Shown here piece by piece: positions 1-8,081 of a stretch of DNA of 19,793 bases (positions are counted from its first letter, which is position 1; each line of letters begins with the position of its first letter). The position numbers were made by a program, and so were the translations under genes. The notes under the pieces are model-generated. The model did no database searches. It was given only the letters and a program-made list of their open reading frames with translations, and was not told where the DNA came from. The DNA comes from Bacillota bacterium (GTDB taxonomy: Bacteria > Bacillota > Clostridia > Christensenellales > CAG-138), in assembly GCA_023453725.1 (NCBI GenBank), contig JAEXTB010000051.1, positions 1 to 19,793 on the forward strand. Reading direction: 5' to 3'.

Positions 1-14
1 ATAAAGGATGGCCC

Positions 15-1121
15 ATGCAGATTACGCTTGCCCGCCTGCAGCAATACCGCAGCTATGAGCGCCTGGTATGGAAACCCGCGCAGGGATTGTGCGTGTTGCT
101 CGGCGAAAATGCGGCAGGCAAAACCAACGTGCTCGAGGCGCTCTTTTTATGCGCGTTAGGCCGCAGCCACCGCACCCGGCATGATTCTGAGCTCATCCGG
201 TACGGGGAAGCAGCCGCGTATGTGGGCCTGGAACTCAACAAGCGCACCGGCACACACCAAATTGAATGCCGTTTGTTCAAAGAAGGGCGGCGGGAACTGA
301 AAGTGGACGATATGTCGCTTTCCCGCTCGGGCGAACTTCTTGGCACACTGCATGTGGTGATGTTTTCTCCCGAGGACCTGCGCCTGATCAAACAGGGGCC
401 CGTAGAGCGGCGCCGGTTTATGGACATGGAGCTTTCCCAGCTCCAGCCCGCTTACTATTACCGCCTGCAGCAATACAACCTCGCGCTCAAACAGCGCAAC
501 GCGCTTTTGAAAAACCCCGCGGCAAACTCTGCGCTCCTTGCGCCCTGGGACGAACAGCTTTCCATACTTGGCGCCGGATTGATCCACGCGCGGGCCGCAT
601 TTATGGAAAAGCTCGCGGTACTTGCCGGAGACCTCCACAGGGAGCTGTCCGGCGGGGAACGCCTGCACGTGGTATATGAGCCCGCGTTTGAACCGGGCAC
701 TGTACAGCAGACCGCAGCGCGCATGCAGCAGGCGCTATCAGCCTCGTTGGAGCGCGATATGCGTACAGGTACCACACAGCAGGGCCCGCACCGGGACGAT
801 ATCCTGTTGGAGCTCGACGGCGTGGATGTGCGTGCCTACGGCTCACAGGGGCAGCAGCGCACTGCAGCACTCGCTTTAAAACTTTCCGAGCTTGCCCTGA
901 TGAAGGAGTTGGGTGGGGAAGCCCCCGTACTGCTGCTCGACGATGTCTTATCCGAGCTTGACGCAGCAAGGCAGCGTATGCTTGCGTGGGCCATGCAGGG
1001 TTCCCAGACGTTTCTGACCTGCACCCAGCTTGCGGGGCTTGCAAGCGCCGGGATGACGGATATGACGGTATATCAAGTAGAAAACGGAACCGTTACAAAG
1101 ACGGATATGGGGAATACTTGA
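15..1121 (+). CDS. recF: DNA replication and repair protein RecF
   Basis: RecF is a cytoplasmic SMC-like ATPase that binds gapped DNA and helps load RecA through RecF-RecO-RecR. The 368-residue product has the family's usual length and all landmarks: Walker A GENAAGKTN at residues 30-38, the ABC-type signature GSQGQQR at 276-282, and Walker B VLLLDDVLSELD from about 304. An AAAGGA ribosome binding site at 3-8 supports the ATG at 15. Only 14 bases precede it, so upstream partners (commonly dnaA, dnaN and a small S4-domain protein) are outside the window. remB and gyrB follow on the same strand, which is the standard Firmicutes order. There is no sign of truncation. Confidence 0.97.
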   Translation: MQITLARLQQYRSYERLVWKPAQGLCVLLGENAAGKTNVLEALFLCALGRSHRTRHDSELIRYGEAAAYVGLELNKRTGTHQIECRLFKEGRRELKVDDMSLSRSGELLGTLHVVMFSPEDLRLIKQGPVERRRFMDMELSQLQPAYYYRLQQYNLALKQRNALLKNPAANSALLAPWDEQLSILGAGLIHARAAFMEKLAVLAGDLHRELSGGERLHVVYEPAFEPGTVQQTAARMQQALSASLERDMRTGTTQQGPHRDDILLELDGVDVRAYGSQGQQRTAALALKLSELALMKELGGEAPVLLLDDVLSELDAARQRMLAWAMQGSQTFLTCTQLAGLASAGMTDMTVYQVENGTVTKTDMGNT

Positions 1122-1177
1122 CACGTTGAAAATCTGCACTTTATACGCTTATGCGGCAAGCGCAAAGGAGAACACAA

Positions 1178-1456
1178 ATGATTGTACACATCGGCTGGGA
1201 AGTCTGCGTTCCTTCACGGGACGTCATCGCCATATTGGATATGAAAAGCGCGCTCTCCTCGCCGGAGACCGCGCAGTTTATCCGCCTTGCAAAAGAGCAG
1301 CAGAGGTTCACCCCCTGCGCCGAAGGAGAACGCGCTTACCTGCTGGTGCAGGAAGAGGCAAGCGATGTGGTACGGGTCATCGCTTCCGCCATCAGCCCCT
1401 CCACGCTGCAAAAACGCTTTATGAGCGACGGGCTCAATGAACTCATTAACGCCTGA
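1178..1456 (+). CDS. remB: DUF370 protein, RemB-like (extracellular matrix regulator family)
   Basis: This 92-residue protein matches the DUF370/RemB (YaaB) family: it opens with MIVHIGWEVCVPSRDVIAIL and ends with the typical SPSTLQKRF stretch. In Bacillus subtilis the gene sits between recF and gyrB, as here, and RemB contributes to biofilm-matrix gene expression; its relative RemA is a DNA-binding protein. The ATG at 1178 is chosen over the in-frame ATG at 1151 because AAAGGAG lies at 1164-1170, at proper spacing, and because family members begin with this segment. The gap to recF is 56 bases, so cotranscription is likely. The family call is firm from sequence plus position; the actual role in this organism is inferred. 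Confidence 0.88.
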   Translation: MIVHIGWEVCVPSRDVIAILDMKSALSSPETAQFIRLAKEQQRFTPCAEGERAYLLVQEEASDVVRVIASAISPSTLQKRFMSDGLNELINA

Positions 1457-1562
1457 AGGCTTGCTGATTGATAAAACTGATGCCGCCTGAAGGGCCCTGC
1501 ATCTTAAAATACATGTACCACCAAGCATCCCGCGCCGGATGCACGAAAGGACAGATAGTCTC

Positions 1563-3524
1563 ATGGAACAAAACGCAACACTCCAAAACGGACAGAACGG
1601 GAACTCTTACGACGCCTCACAAATCCAGGTGTTAGAAGGCCTGGAGGCCGTGCGCCGCAGACCCGGCATGTACATCGGCTCAACAGACACCCGGGGCTTG
1701 CACCACCTGGTTACCGAAATCGTGGATAACTCCATCGATGAAGCGTTGGCCGGATACTGCAAGAATATCTCCATCACCATCCACGCGGACAATTCCGTTA
1801 CGGTACAGGACGACGGGCGCGGTATTCCCGTAGGCTACCATGAAAAAACCGGGAAGAACGCGCTGGAAGTTTCGCTTACCATACTGCACGCGGGCGGCAA
1901 GTTCGGCGGTGGGGGATATAAGGTCTCCGGCGGCCTGCATGGCGTGGGTTTAAGCTGCGTCAACGCGCTTTCTGAAAAGCTGGTTGCCACCGTATGCCGC
2001 GAAGGGGAAGTATTCCAGCAGACGTATGCGCGCGGCATTCCCACCACAGAGGTCGAGCTGATCGGCACCTGCCCGGTGGAAGAGCATGGCACCACCATTT
2101 GGTTTTTGCCGGACGCCGAAATATTTGATGAAGTGAACTTCCACTTTGAAACGCTGGTTACCCGGCTAAGGGAGCTTGCGTTCCTGAACGCGGGCATTCA
2201 GATTTGTGTGGAGGACCAGCGCGAAGGGCAGACCTCGCAGAAAACATTCTGCTATGAGGGCGGTATTATCTCCTTTGTGCAGCATTTGAACAAAAACAAA
2301 GAGATACTGCATCCGGAGCCCATTTATATTTCCGCCGCGCGCGAAGAGGGTGGCACAGAAACCGCAAGCGTGGAAGTCGCAATGCAATATAACGACGGCT
2401 ACAACGAGACAATATTCACGTTTGCCAACAACATCTCCACCATAGAAGGCGGCGCGCACCTGGTGGGCTTTAAAAGCGCGCTGACCCGCGGCATCAACGA
2501 CTACGCGCGTAAATACAACCTGCTCAAAGCAGCCGACCCCGCGCTTTCGGGGGAAGACATCCGCGAAGGGCTGACCGCCATCATCAGCGTCAAGCTAATG
2601 GAGCCGCAGTTTGAAGGCCAGACCAAGACCAAGCTTGGCAACGCCGATATCCGTCCTATGGTGGACGGTGCCCTTGCAAACGGGCTTTCCACTTATTTGG
2701 AAGAAAACCCTTCCGTCGCACGGCTGTTGATTGACAAGTGCATTACGGCATTCCGGGCAAGAGACGCCGCCCGCAAAGCGCGCGAACTGACCAGAAGAAA
2801 GACTGCGCTTGATAGCACGGCGCTCCCCGGCAAGCTTGCCGACTGCCGTGAAAAAGACCCGTCTAAGTGCGAGTTGTTTATTGTAGAGGGCGACTCCGCA
2901 GGCGGTTCCGCAAAGCAAGGAAGGAACCCGCAATTCCAGGCCATCCTCCCTCTGCGCGGCAAAATACTCAACGTAGAAAAGACACGTTTGGATAAGATTC
3001 TCGCCAACGCGGAAATCAAGGCAATGATCACCGCATTCGGCGCGGGGCTTGATACGGACTTTGACGTAAACAAGCTCAGGTACCACAAGATTGTCTGCAT
3101 GACGGACGCGGACGTAGACGGAAGCCATATCCGCACGCTGCTTTTGACCTTCTTCTACCGGCATATGCGCCCGCTCATTGAGCAGGGGTATGTGTACGTG
3201 GCCCAGCCGCCGCTCTATAAAATCAGCCGCGGTAAGATTGAGCGCTACGCGTATTCCGATGAAGAGCTTGAAGCCATACTCACCGAGATCGGGCGCGATC
3301 CCAAGCCCAACATTCAGCGCTACAAAGGGTTGGGCGAAATGAACCCGGAGCAGCTTTGGGATACGACCATGGACCCCGACCGCCGTATCATGAAGCAGGT
3401 GCATCTAGACGAAGACATACTGGTCGACGATGAAATTTTCACCATACTGATGGGCGATAAGGTCGAGCCCCGCCGTGAGTTCATTGAAGCGAACTCGAAA
3501 CTCGTCACGGATCTGGACATATAA
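1563..3524 (+). CDS. gyrB: DNA gyrase subunit B
   Basis: GyrB is the ATPase subunit of DNA gyrase, which introduces negative supercoils as an A2B2 tetramer. The 653-residue protein shows the GHKL ATPase site (EIVDNSIDE, residues 52-60; DDGRGIP, about 83-89; a glycine-rich lid with GGKFGGGGYKVSGGLHGVG). It also has the TOPRIM residues E442-GDSA and D515-A-D517-V-D519, and a C-terminal QRYKGLGEMNPEQLW. The length fits a Gram-positive GyrB without the insert found in proteobacteria. GAAAGGA at 1545-1551 favours ATG 1563; the in-frame ATG at 1539 has no ribosome binding site. A 6-bp hairpin (1525-1542) lies just upstream of that site. The gene pairs with gyrA, 163 bases downstream across a palindromic repeat. 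Confidence 0.98.
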   Translation: MEQNATLQNGQNGNSYDASQIQVLEGLEAVRRRPGMYIGSTDTRGLHHLVTEIVDNSIDEALAGYCKNISITIHADNSVTVQDDGRGIPVGYHEKTGKNALEVSLTILHAGGKFGGGGYKVSGGLHGVGLSCVNALSEKLVATVCREGEVFQQTYARGIPTTEVELIGTCPVEEHGTTIWFLPDAEIFDEVNFHFETLVTRLRELAFLNAGIQICVEDQREGQTSQKTFCYEGGIISFVQHLNKNKEILHPEPIYISAAREEGGTETASVEVAMQYNDGYNETIFTFANNISTIEGGAHLVGFKSALTRGINDYARKYNLLKAADPALSGEDIREGLTAIISVKLMEPQFEGQTKTKLGNADIRPMVDGALANGLSTYLEENPSVARLLIDKCITAFRARDAARKARELTRRKTALDSTALPGKLADCREKDPSKCELFIVEGDSAGGSAKQGRNPQFQAILPLRGKILNVEKTRLDKILANAEIKAMITAFGAGLDTDFDVNKLRYHKIVCMTDADVDGSHIRTLLLTFFYRHMRPLIEQGYVYVAQPPLYKISRGKIERYAYSDEELEAILTEIGRDPKPNIQRYKGLGEMNPEQLWDTTMDPDRRIMKQVHLDEDILVDDEIFTILMGDKVEPRREFIEANSKLVTDLDI

Positions 3525-3531
3525 AGAGTAC

Positions 3532-3562
3532 GCTCCTTTTCTTTCCACGAAAGAAAAGGAGC
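3532..3562. repeat. 14-bp perfect inverted repeat in the gyrB-gyrA gap
   Basis: The arms are GCTCCTTTTCTTTC (3532-3545) and GAAAGAAAAGGAGC (3549-3562), with a three-base loop CAC. It starts 8 bases after the gyrB stop. No T-run follows on the plus strand (AAAAGAAAGCG comes next), so it is not a classical intrinsic terminator for gyrB. It abuts the twin-hairpin element at 3594-3650 and may be part of one larger interspersed palindromic element. It could still act as an mRNA-stabilising hairpin. Confidence 0.75.
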
Positions 3563-3593
3563 AAAAGAAAGCGAAACATAGATACCCATGTAT

Positions 3594-3650
3594 GGGTTTC
3601 CAAAGGGACGTTACGTCCCTTTGGTAGGGGTTTGGGGGCAATGCCCCCAA
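3594..3650 (-). repeat. Twin-hairpin palindromic repeat, copy 1
   Basis: There are two adjacent hairpins. One has arms CCAAAGGGACG (3600-3610) and CGTCCCTTTGG (3614-3624), an 11-bp stem with a three-base loop. The other has arms TTGGGGGC (3632-3639) and GCCCCCAA (3643-3650), an 8-bp stem. Read on the minus strand, it aligns end to end with the element at 6206-6260: same hairpin order, same 7-base linker length and the same TAA loop in the second hairpin. It resembles the short palindromic intergenic elements scattered in many clostridial genomes; that comparison is from memory, not from a search. Confidence 0.75.
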
Positions 3651-3687
3651 CGTACCCTCAAAACAGCAGAAAGGTACGTAAGACTTT

Positions 3688-6195
3688 ATGAGCGATATCC
3701 TCCGCATACAGCCCTTGCCCATTGAGCATGAAATGAAGCACTCCTTCATTTCCTACGCGATGGCGGTCATCATCAACCGCGCCTTGCCGGATGTTCGAGA
3801 CGGCTTAAAACCCGTACACCGCCGCATCCTGTATTCCATGGACGAACTGGGTTTACAGCCGGATAAGCCGTTCCGTAAATCCGCGCGTATTGTCGGCGAC
3901 GTGCTGGGTAAATACCACCCGCACGGCGACAGCTCCGTATATGACGCCATGGTGCGTCTGGCACAGGATTTTAACACCCGGTATCCGCTGGTGGAGGGCC
4001 ACGGCAACTTCGGTTCGGTAGACGGCGACTCCGCTGCGGCCATGCGTTATACGGAAGCAAAGTTTTCAAAGCTCGCAGCGGAAATGATGGCGGACATCGA
4101 GAAGAACACCGTCGATTTCGTGCCCAACTTTGATGAAACGCTGTTGCAGCCCAGTGTGCTTCCTTCCCGGTTCCCCAATTTGCTTGTGAACGGCTCGGGC
4201 GGTATTGCGGTTGGTATGGCGACAAACATTCCCCCGCATAACCTCAACGAAACGATCGATGCGCTGTGCTATCTCATCGACAATCCGGACGCCACGGTGG
4301 ATGAACTGATGGAATACATCCCCGGCCCGGATTTCCCGACGGGCGGCGTGATTATGGGCCGTTCCGGCATTGCTTCCGCCTACCATACCGGGCGTGGGCG
4401 CATTGTAGTAAGGGCAAAAGCGGAGATTGAGCAGCTGCCGCAGAACAAGAGCCGCATTATCGTGACGGAAATTCCGTACCAGGTAAACAAAGCACGGCTG
4501 GTAGAGCGCATTGCCGAACTCATACACGACAAAAAGATCGAGGGCATTTCGGACCTTCGCGACGAGACCGACCGCACGGGCATGCGAATTGTCATCGACC
4601 TGAAAAAAGACGTCAACGCCAACGTCATATTGAACCAGCTTTATAAGCACACGGCGATGCAGGATACGTTCGGCGTCATCACAATCGCCCTCGTGGACGG
4701 CGAGCCCAAGGTATTGTCGCTGCGCGAAATGCTGACGCATTACCTTGCGCACCAGAAAGATGTCGTCACCCGCCGCACACAGTATGACCTGGAGCGCGCG
4801 CAGGAACGCCTGCACCTGTTGGAAGGGTTAATCAAGGCGCTTGACAACATCGACGAGATCGTAGACCTGATCAAGGCCTCCCCCAACGGTGCAGAGGCAA
4901 AAGCCCGCCTGATGGCGCGGTTCGACTTTAGCGAAAAGCAGGCGCAGGCAATACTCGATATGCGCTTGCAGCGTTTGACTGGACTGGAGCGCGAGAAGAT
5001 ACTGGCTGAGTTTGACGAGCTGACGAAGACCGTTGCCTACCTGCTGAGCATACTTGCAGATGAAAAGCTGCTTTTGAGCATCATCCGGGACGAAGCGCTT
5101 GAAGTCAAACGCAAATATGGCGATAAGCGGCGCACCGAAATCACGGACATCATCGAAGATATCGATATGGACGACATCATCCAGGAAGAGGAGATGTGCG
5201 TCACGCTGACACGGTTTGGCTACATCAAGCGCCTCTCTTCCGATACGTACCGCGCGCAGAACCGCGGCGGACGCGGCGTCATGGGCCAGGGTACGCGTGA
5301 AGAGGACTTTGTGGAGCACCTGTTTGTGACCTCCACGCACGCGCATATCCTGTTCTTTACGAACTACGGGCGCGCGTTCAAGATCAAGTGTTACGTCATC
5401 CCCGAGGCGGGACGCGCCGCAAAAGGCACGGCGATTGTCAACCTACTGCAGCTTTCGGGCGGCGAGCGCATTACGGCGATGTTCCCTGTCACAAAGGACG
5501 ACGAAGGCGAATTCCTTGTCATGGCCACCCGCCAGGGTGTCATCAAAAAGACTTCCCTTTCGGACTTTGACAACATCCGCAAGGGCGGCCTCATTGCCCA
5601 GAACCTGCGCGAAGGCGATGAACTGATTGCGGTTGAGCTTTCCGGCGGCAACGATGAATTCATGCTCGCCACCAGCAAGGGCAAGTGCATACGCTTTGAT
5701 GAAAACGATGTGCGCGCAATGGGCAGAGGTGCTACGGGCGTGAAGTCTATTTCGCTTGATGAAGAAGACGTTGTGGTTTCCATGGTGCGCGTTGTTGCGG
5801 GGGCGGACGTCTTAACCGTAACCGAAAACGGCATGGGCAAGCGCACACCGGAAGAAGCATACCGCGGCCAGAAGCGCGGCGGCAAGGGCATTATCGCCAT
5901 GCAGATCACGGACAAGACCGGCGATCTGTGCGGTATTGCCATGGTAACGGGCGAAGAGGACCTGCTCTTGATCCGTGACGACGGCATGGTGATCCGCCTG
6001 CCGATGGAACAGATCAGCGTAACGGCTGGGCGCGGTACGCAGGGCGTGCGGCTCATGCGCGCAGACGGCGGCACAAGGGTCGTAAGCATTGCCATCGCTC
6101 CCAAGGCGGAGAACGGCGAGGCCGAACTCACGGAAGCGGAACCTGACATCACACAGATGGAAGGAAAACTGCTCGGCGGGGAAGACTCTGAGTAA
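3688..6195 (+). CDS. gyrA: DNA gyrase subunit A
   Basis: GyrA is the DNA-cleaving and DNA-wrapping subunit of gyrase. In this 835-residue protein the active-site tyrosine is Y121, in AAAMRYTEAKF. The quinolone-contact helix reads HPHGDSSVYDAM, with S82 and D86 at the two main resistance positions, which is the usual susceptible-type pattern. The C-terminal beta-pinwheel carries the GyrA box QKRGGKG at residues 728-734 (canonical QRRGGKG, with one conservative change). This separates it from ParC of topoisomerase IV. The ATG at 3688 has AGAAAGG at 3668-3674, somewhat distant. It lies downstream of gyrB with no U-tract terminator between them, so cotranscription is likely, and palindromic repeats flank both ends. 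Confidence 0.98.
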   Translation: MSDILRIQPLPIEHEMKHSFISYAMAVIINRALPDVRDGLKPVHRRILYSMDELGLQPDKPFRKSARIVGDVLGKYHPHGDSSVYDAMVRLAQDFNTRYPLVEGHGNFGSVDGDSAAAMRYTEAKFSKLAAEMMADIEKNTVDFVPNFDETLLQPSVLPSRFPNLLVNGSGGIAVGMATNIPPHNLNETIDALCYLIDNPDATVDELMEYIPGPDFPTGGVIMGRSGIASAYHTGRGRIVVRAKAEIEQLPQNKSRIIVTEIPYQVNKARLVERIAELIHDKKIEGISDLRDETDRTGMRIVIDLKKDVNANVILNQLYKHTAMQDTFGVITIALVDGEPKVLSLREMLTHYLAHQKDVVTRRTQYDLERAQERLHLLEGLIKALDNIDEIVDLIKASPNGAEAKARLMARFDFSEKQAQAILDMRLQRLTGLEREKILAEFDELTKTVAYLLSILADEKLLLSIIRDEALEVKRKYGDKRRTEITDIIEDIDMDDIIQEEEMCVTLTRFGYIKRLSSDTYRAQNRGGRGVMGQGTREEDFVEHLFVTSTHAHILFFTNYGRAFKIKCYVIPEAGRAAKGTAIVNLLQLSGGERITAMFPVTKDDEGEFLVMATRQGVIKKTSLSDFDNIRKGGLIAQNLREGDELIAVELSGGNDEFMLATSKGKCIRFDENDVRAMGRGATGVKSISLDEEDVVVSMVRVVAGADVLTVTENGMGKRTPEEAYRGQKRGGKGIIAMQITDKTGDLCGIAMVTGEEDLLLIRDDGMVIRLPMEQISVTAGRGTQGVRLMRADGGTRVVSIAIAPKAENGEAELTEAEPDITQMEGKLLGGEDSE

Positions 6196-6205
6196 GTTAT
6201 TGTTC

Positions 6206-6260
6206 TTGGGGGCTCTGCCCCCAAACTCCCGCTTAGGGCCGTAACGGCCCTAAGAACCCC
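6206..6260 (+). repeat. Twin-hairpin palindromic repeat, copy 2
   Basis: The first hairpin has arms TTGGGGGC (6206-6213) and GCCCCCAA (6217-6224) with loop TCT. The second has arms CTTAGGGCCG (6232-6241) and CGGCCCTAAG (6245-6254) with loop TAA. It fills most of the gap between gyrA and cca and is the inverted, diverged counterpart of the element at 3594-3650. Stem changes between the copies are compensatory: an A-T pair in one copy is a C-G pair in the other. No T-run follows, so it does not look like a normal terminator. Confidence 0.75.
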
Positions 6261-6292
6261 AATCATTTAATATGTAACCCTTGAGGCTAACC

Positions 6293-7744
6293 ATGACCAA
6301 CACGCAATACCCAACTGAACTCACACAGCTCGCCCGCTTATTCATAGAAGCGGGCGCTGCTTTATATGCCGTCGGCGGTATGCCTAGAAACGCGCAATTC
6401 GATCTTCCACCCAGCGATATGGACATTTGTTCCAAAATGCTGCCGGAAGATGTACTGCTGCTTTGTAAGGAACATGGTTACAAGTGCATTCCCAAAGCGC
6501 TGCAGTTTGGTACGGTGGAGATCCACGCAGGGGACTATCACTTTGAGCACACGACATTCCGTGGCGATGTGTATGGCGAAGGCGGAACGCATAGGCCGGA
6601 GGCGGTGCGTTTCAGCCAAACGATAGAGGACGACGCGTTCCGGCGCGACTTTACCTGCAACGCGCTGTATGCGGATATCCTAACCGGAGAATTCATTGAC
6701 CCGACGGGCGGTATAGCAGATATTAAGAACAGACTCATCCGCGCAACATCCAAAGACCCGGCAGTCATTCTGCGGGATGACGGGCTGCGGGTACTGCGTC
6801 TTGTTCGCTTTGCGTGCGAGCTTGGGTTTGCGATTGAAGAAGCAACGTGGCGCGCCGCGTGTGAAAATGTCAGCGGCCTAGCAGATATCGCCTGGGAGCG
6901 AAAACGGGACGAACTGAACAAAATCCTGCTTTCGGATGTGCGGTATGCTAAACTGACGGAAGTACAGCAATCCCCGGTGCTTCGCGGGTTGCTGCTGCTC
7001 CATGAACTGAATGCACTTCCTTATCTGATCCCCGAACTGCTCGAAGGGAATGGCATCACACAGCGCCCGCAATACCACGCCTACGACGTGCTCCACCACA
7101 ACTTGCATGCATGCGCGGAAGCGCCGCCAACGCTTACGATGCGCCTTACCGGGCTTTTACACGATATCGGCAAGCCCGCAGCACTGCGGGAAAAAGGCCT
7201 CCCACCCGATGCGGGCGGACACGCTGAAAACCCCGCCGCACTTTTGCCGCACGGCACAACGCCCATGCTGGGCCACGATACTTTGGGCGCGCCTATTTCC
7301 CGGGCAATAATGGAAAGGCTCCGATATCCGGCCGCACTCATCGATGAGGTCGCGTTTTTGGTGGAACAGCACATGTACGATCTGAACGGCCGCGCGCGGG
7401 AAACCACGCTCCGGGCCAAGTTCGCTTCCATTGGGTACGAGCGCGCACAGCGCTTGTGTGAGATCCGGGAAGCGGATGTACGGGGCTCCGGGCTGTCTCC
7501 GTATTTTGAAGCGACCCGCTGGCGGGCGGTGCTCAACAAAATGAAACTCGAAGGCGCGCCGTTTTCGGAAAAGGAGCTCAAGTGTACGGGCAAGGACATT
7601 ATGGAATGGCTGAACCTGCCACCAAGCGAGAAGGTGGGGGAGATAAAGCATAAACTGCTGCTGCACTGCGCACGCCACCCGAGCGACAATACGCCGGAGC
7701 GGCTTAAAAGGATTGCCATAGGGATGATGCATGATAAGGGGTAA
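6293..7744 (+). CDS. cca: CCA tRNA nucleotidyltransferase with HD domain
   Basis: This enzyme adds or repairs the 3' CCA end of tRNAs using CTP and ATP, without a nucleic acid template. The 483-residue protein has the class II nucleotidyltransferase head: YAVGGMPRN at residues 25-33, with metal-binding D42-M-D44. RRDFTCNALY and LRLVRFACELGF follow. The C-terminal half carries an HD phosphohydrolase-like domain, with LLHDIGKP (H290, D291) and later GHD and VEQHMYD histidine motifs. ATG 6293 is preferred, with TTGAGG at 6281-6286 as a modest ribosome binding site; the TTG at 6281 is the only upstream in-frame alternative. A 32-base palindrome 30 bases after the stop probably ends the transcript. 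What the HD domain acts on here is not known. Confidence 0.93.
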   Translation: MTNTQYPTELTQLARLFIEAGAALYAVGGMPRNAQFDLPPSDMDICSKMLPEDVLLLCKEHGYKCIPKALQFGTVEIHAGDYHFEHTTFRGDVYGEGGTHRPEAVRFSQTIEDDAFRRDFTCNALYADILTGEFIDPTGGIADIKNRLIRATSKDPAVILRDDGLRVLRLVRFACELGFAIEEATWRAACENVSGLADIAWERKRDELNKILLSDVRYAKLTEVQQSPVLRGLLLLHELNALPYLIPELLEGNGITQRPQYHAYDVLHHNLHACAEAPPTLTMRLTGLLHDIGKPAALREKGLPPDAGGHAENPAALLPHGTTPMLGHDTLGAPISRAIMERLRYPAALIDEVAFLVEQHMYDLNGRARETTLRAKFASIGYERAQRLCEIREADVRGSGLSPYFEATRWRAVLNKMKLEGAPFSEKELKCTGKDIMEWLNLPPSEKVGEIKHKLLLHCARHPSDNTPERLKRIAIGMMHDKG

Positions 7745-7774
7745 TGCATCCGGCATGAATATTAGCGCACAAGC

Positions 7775-7806
7775 ATAAGGGATCCTTCATATGAAGGATC
7801 CCTTAT
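7775..7806 (+). terminator. Perfect 32-base palindrome, likely cca terminator
   Basis: Positions 7775-7806 form an exact palindrome centred on CATATG, so RNA would fold into a stem of at least 14 bp around AAGGGATCC and GGATCCCTT. TTATTGATATTG follows on the plus strand, a weak T-rich tail. It starts 30 bases after the cca stop. The tail is poor for an intrinsic terminator, so the hairpin is certain but the function less so. Confidence 0.6.
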
Positions 7807-7820
7807 TGATATTGAAATAG

Positions 7821-7976
7821 AGGTGTGGATTCCTTTATGAGCGCTCAAAGCGCTCCGACTCCGAATGGGGTTTCACCGTGGTTTCAAAACTGAGGGATGG
7901 GGATCAGACCATCCTGCCGGACGATTTTCCGCCGCCAACGTATTCCATAGCTTATGAACCGAGAAAGTTAACTTAG
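7821..7976 (+). pseudogene. Possible gene remnant: 51-codon open frame with no start codon
   Basis: Between the two terminator hairpins, one frame runs open from just after TAG (7818-7820) to TAG (7974-7976). It reads like protein, with segments FLYERSKRSDSEWGFTVV and DDFPPPTYSIAYEPRKLT, but it has no ATG, GTG or TTG in frame and no upstream coding partner. An 18-codon ATG frame (from 7837) overlaps it in another phase and lacks a ribosome binding site. I do not recognise the sequence. It may be the tail of a decayed gene or simply chance; the rest of the gap (7745-8081) holds only the two hairpins. Confidence 0.22.
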
Positions 7977-7982
7977 GAAAAC

Positions 7983-8016
7983 AAAGGCTCCGCATTTCTT
8001 GTAAAGCGGAGCCTTT
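7983..8016 (-). terminator. Intrinsic terminator downstream of pheT
   Basis: The stem arms are AAAGGCTCCGC (7983-7993) and GCGGAGCCTTT (8006-8016), 11 bp with a 12-base loop. On the minus strand the 3' side continues into TTTGTTTTCC, a U-rich tail, 66 bases beyond the pheT stop. On the plus strand it is followed by TTTTGTCTTACT, so it could work in both directions. It is the best candidate for the end of the pheST transcript. Confidence 0.7.
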
Positions 8017-8081
8017 TGTCTTACTCTAACCGAATGAAATCGTCAGAATTTCCTCCGTAATGATTCATCAATCGGGATACA

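Noticed and set aside
1723..1733. DnaA-box-like GTGGATAAC near gyrB start
   Set aside because: It encodes the conserved V-D-N of the GyrB ATP site and is isolated. No cluster of DnaA boxes or AT-rich region indicates an origin in the window.
2595..3404. 269-codon minus-strand open frame opposite gyrB
   Set aside because: Shadow of a conserved gene in GC-rich codons; no start signal.
5391..6266. Long minus-strand open frame opposite gyrA
   Set aside because: Ser/Pro-rich shadow of the GyrA C-terminal domain with no ribosome binding site or recognisable domain.
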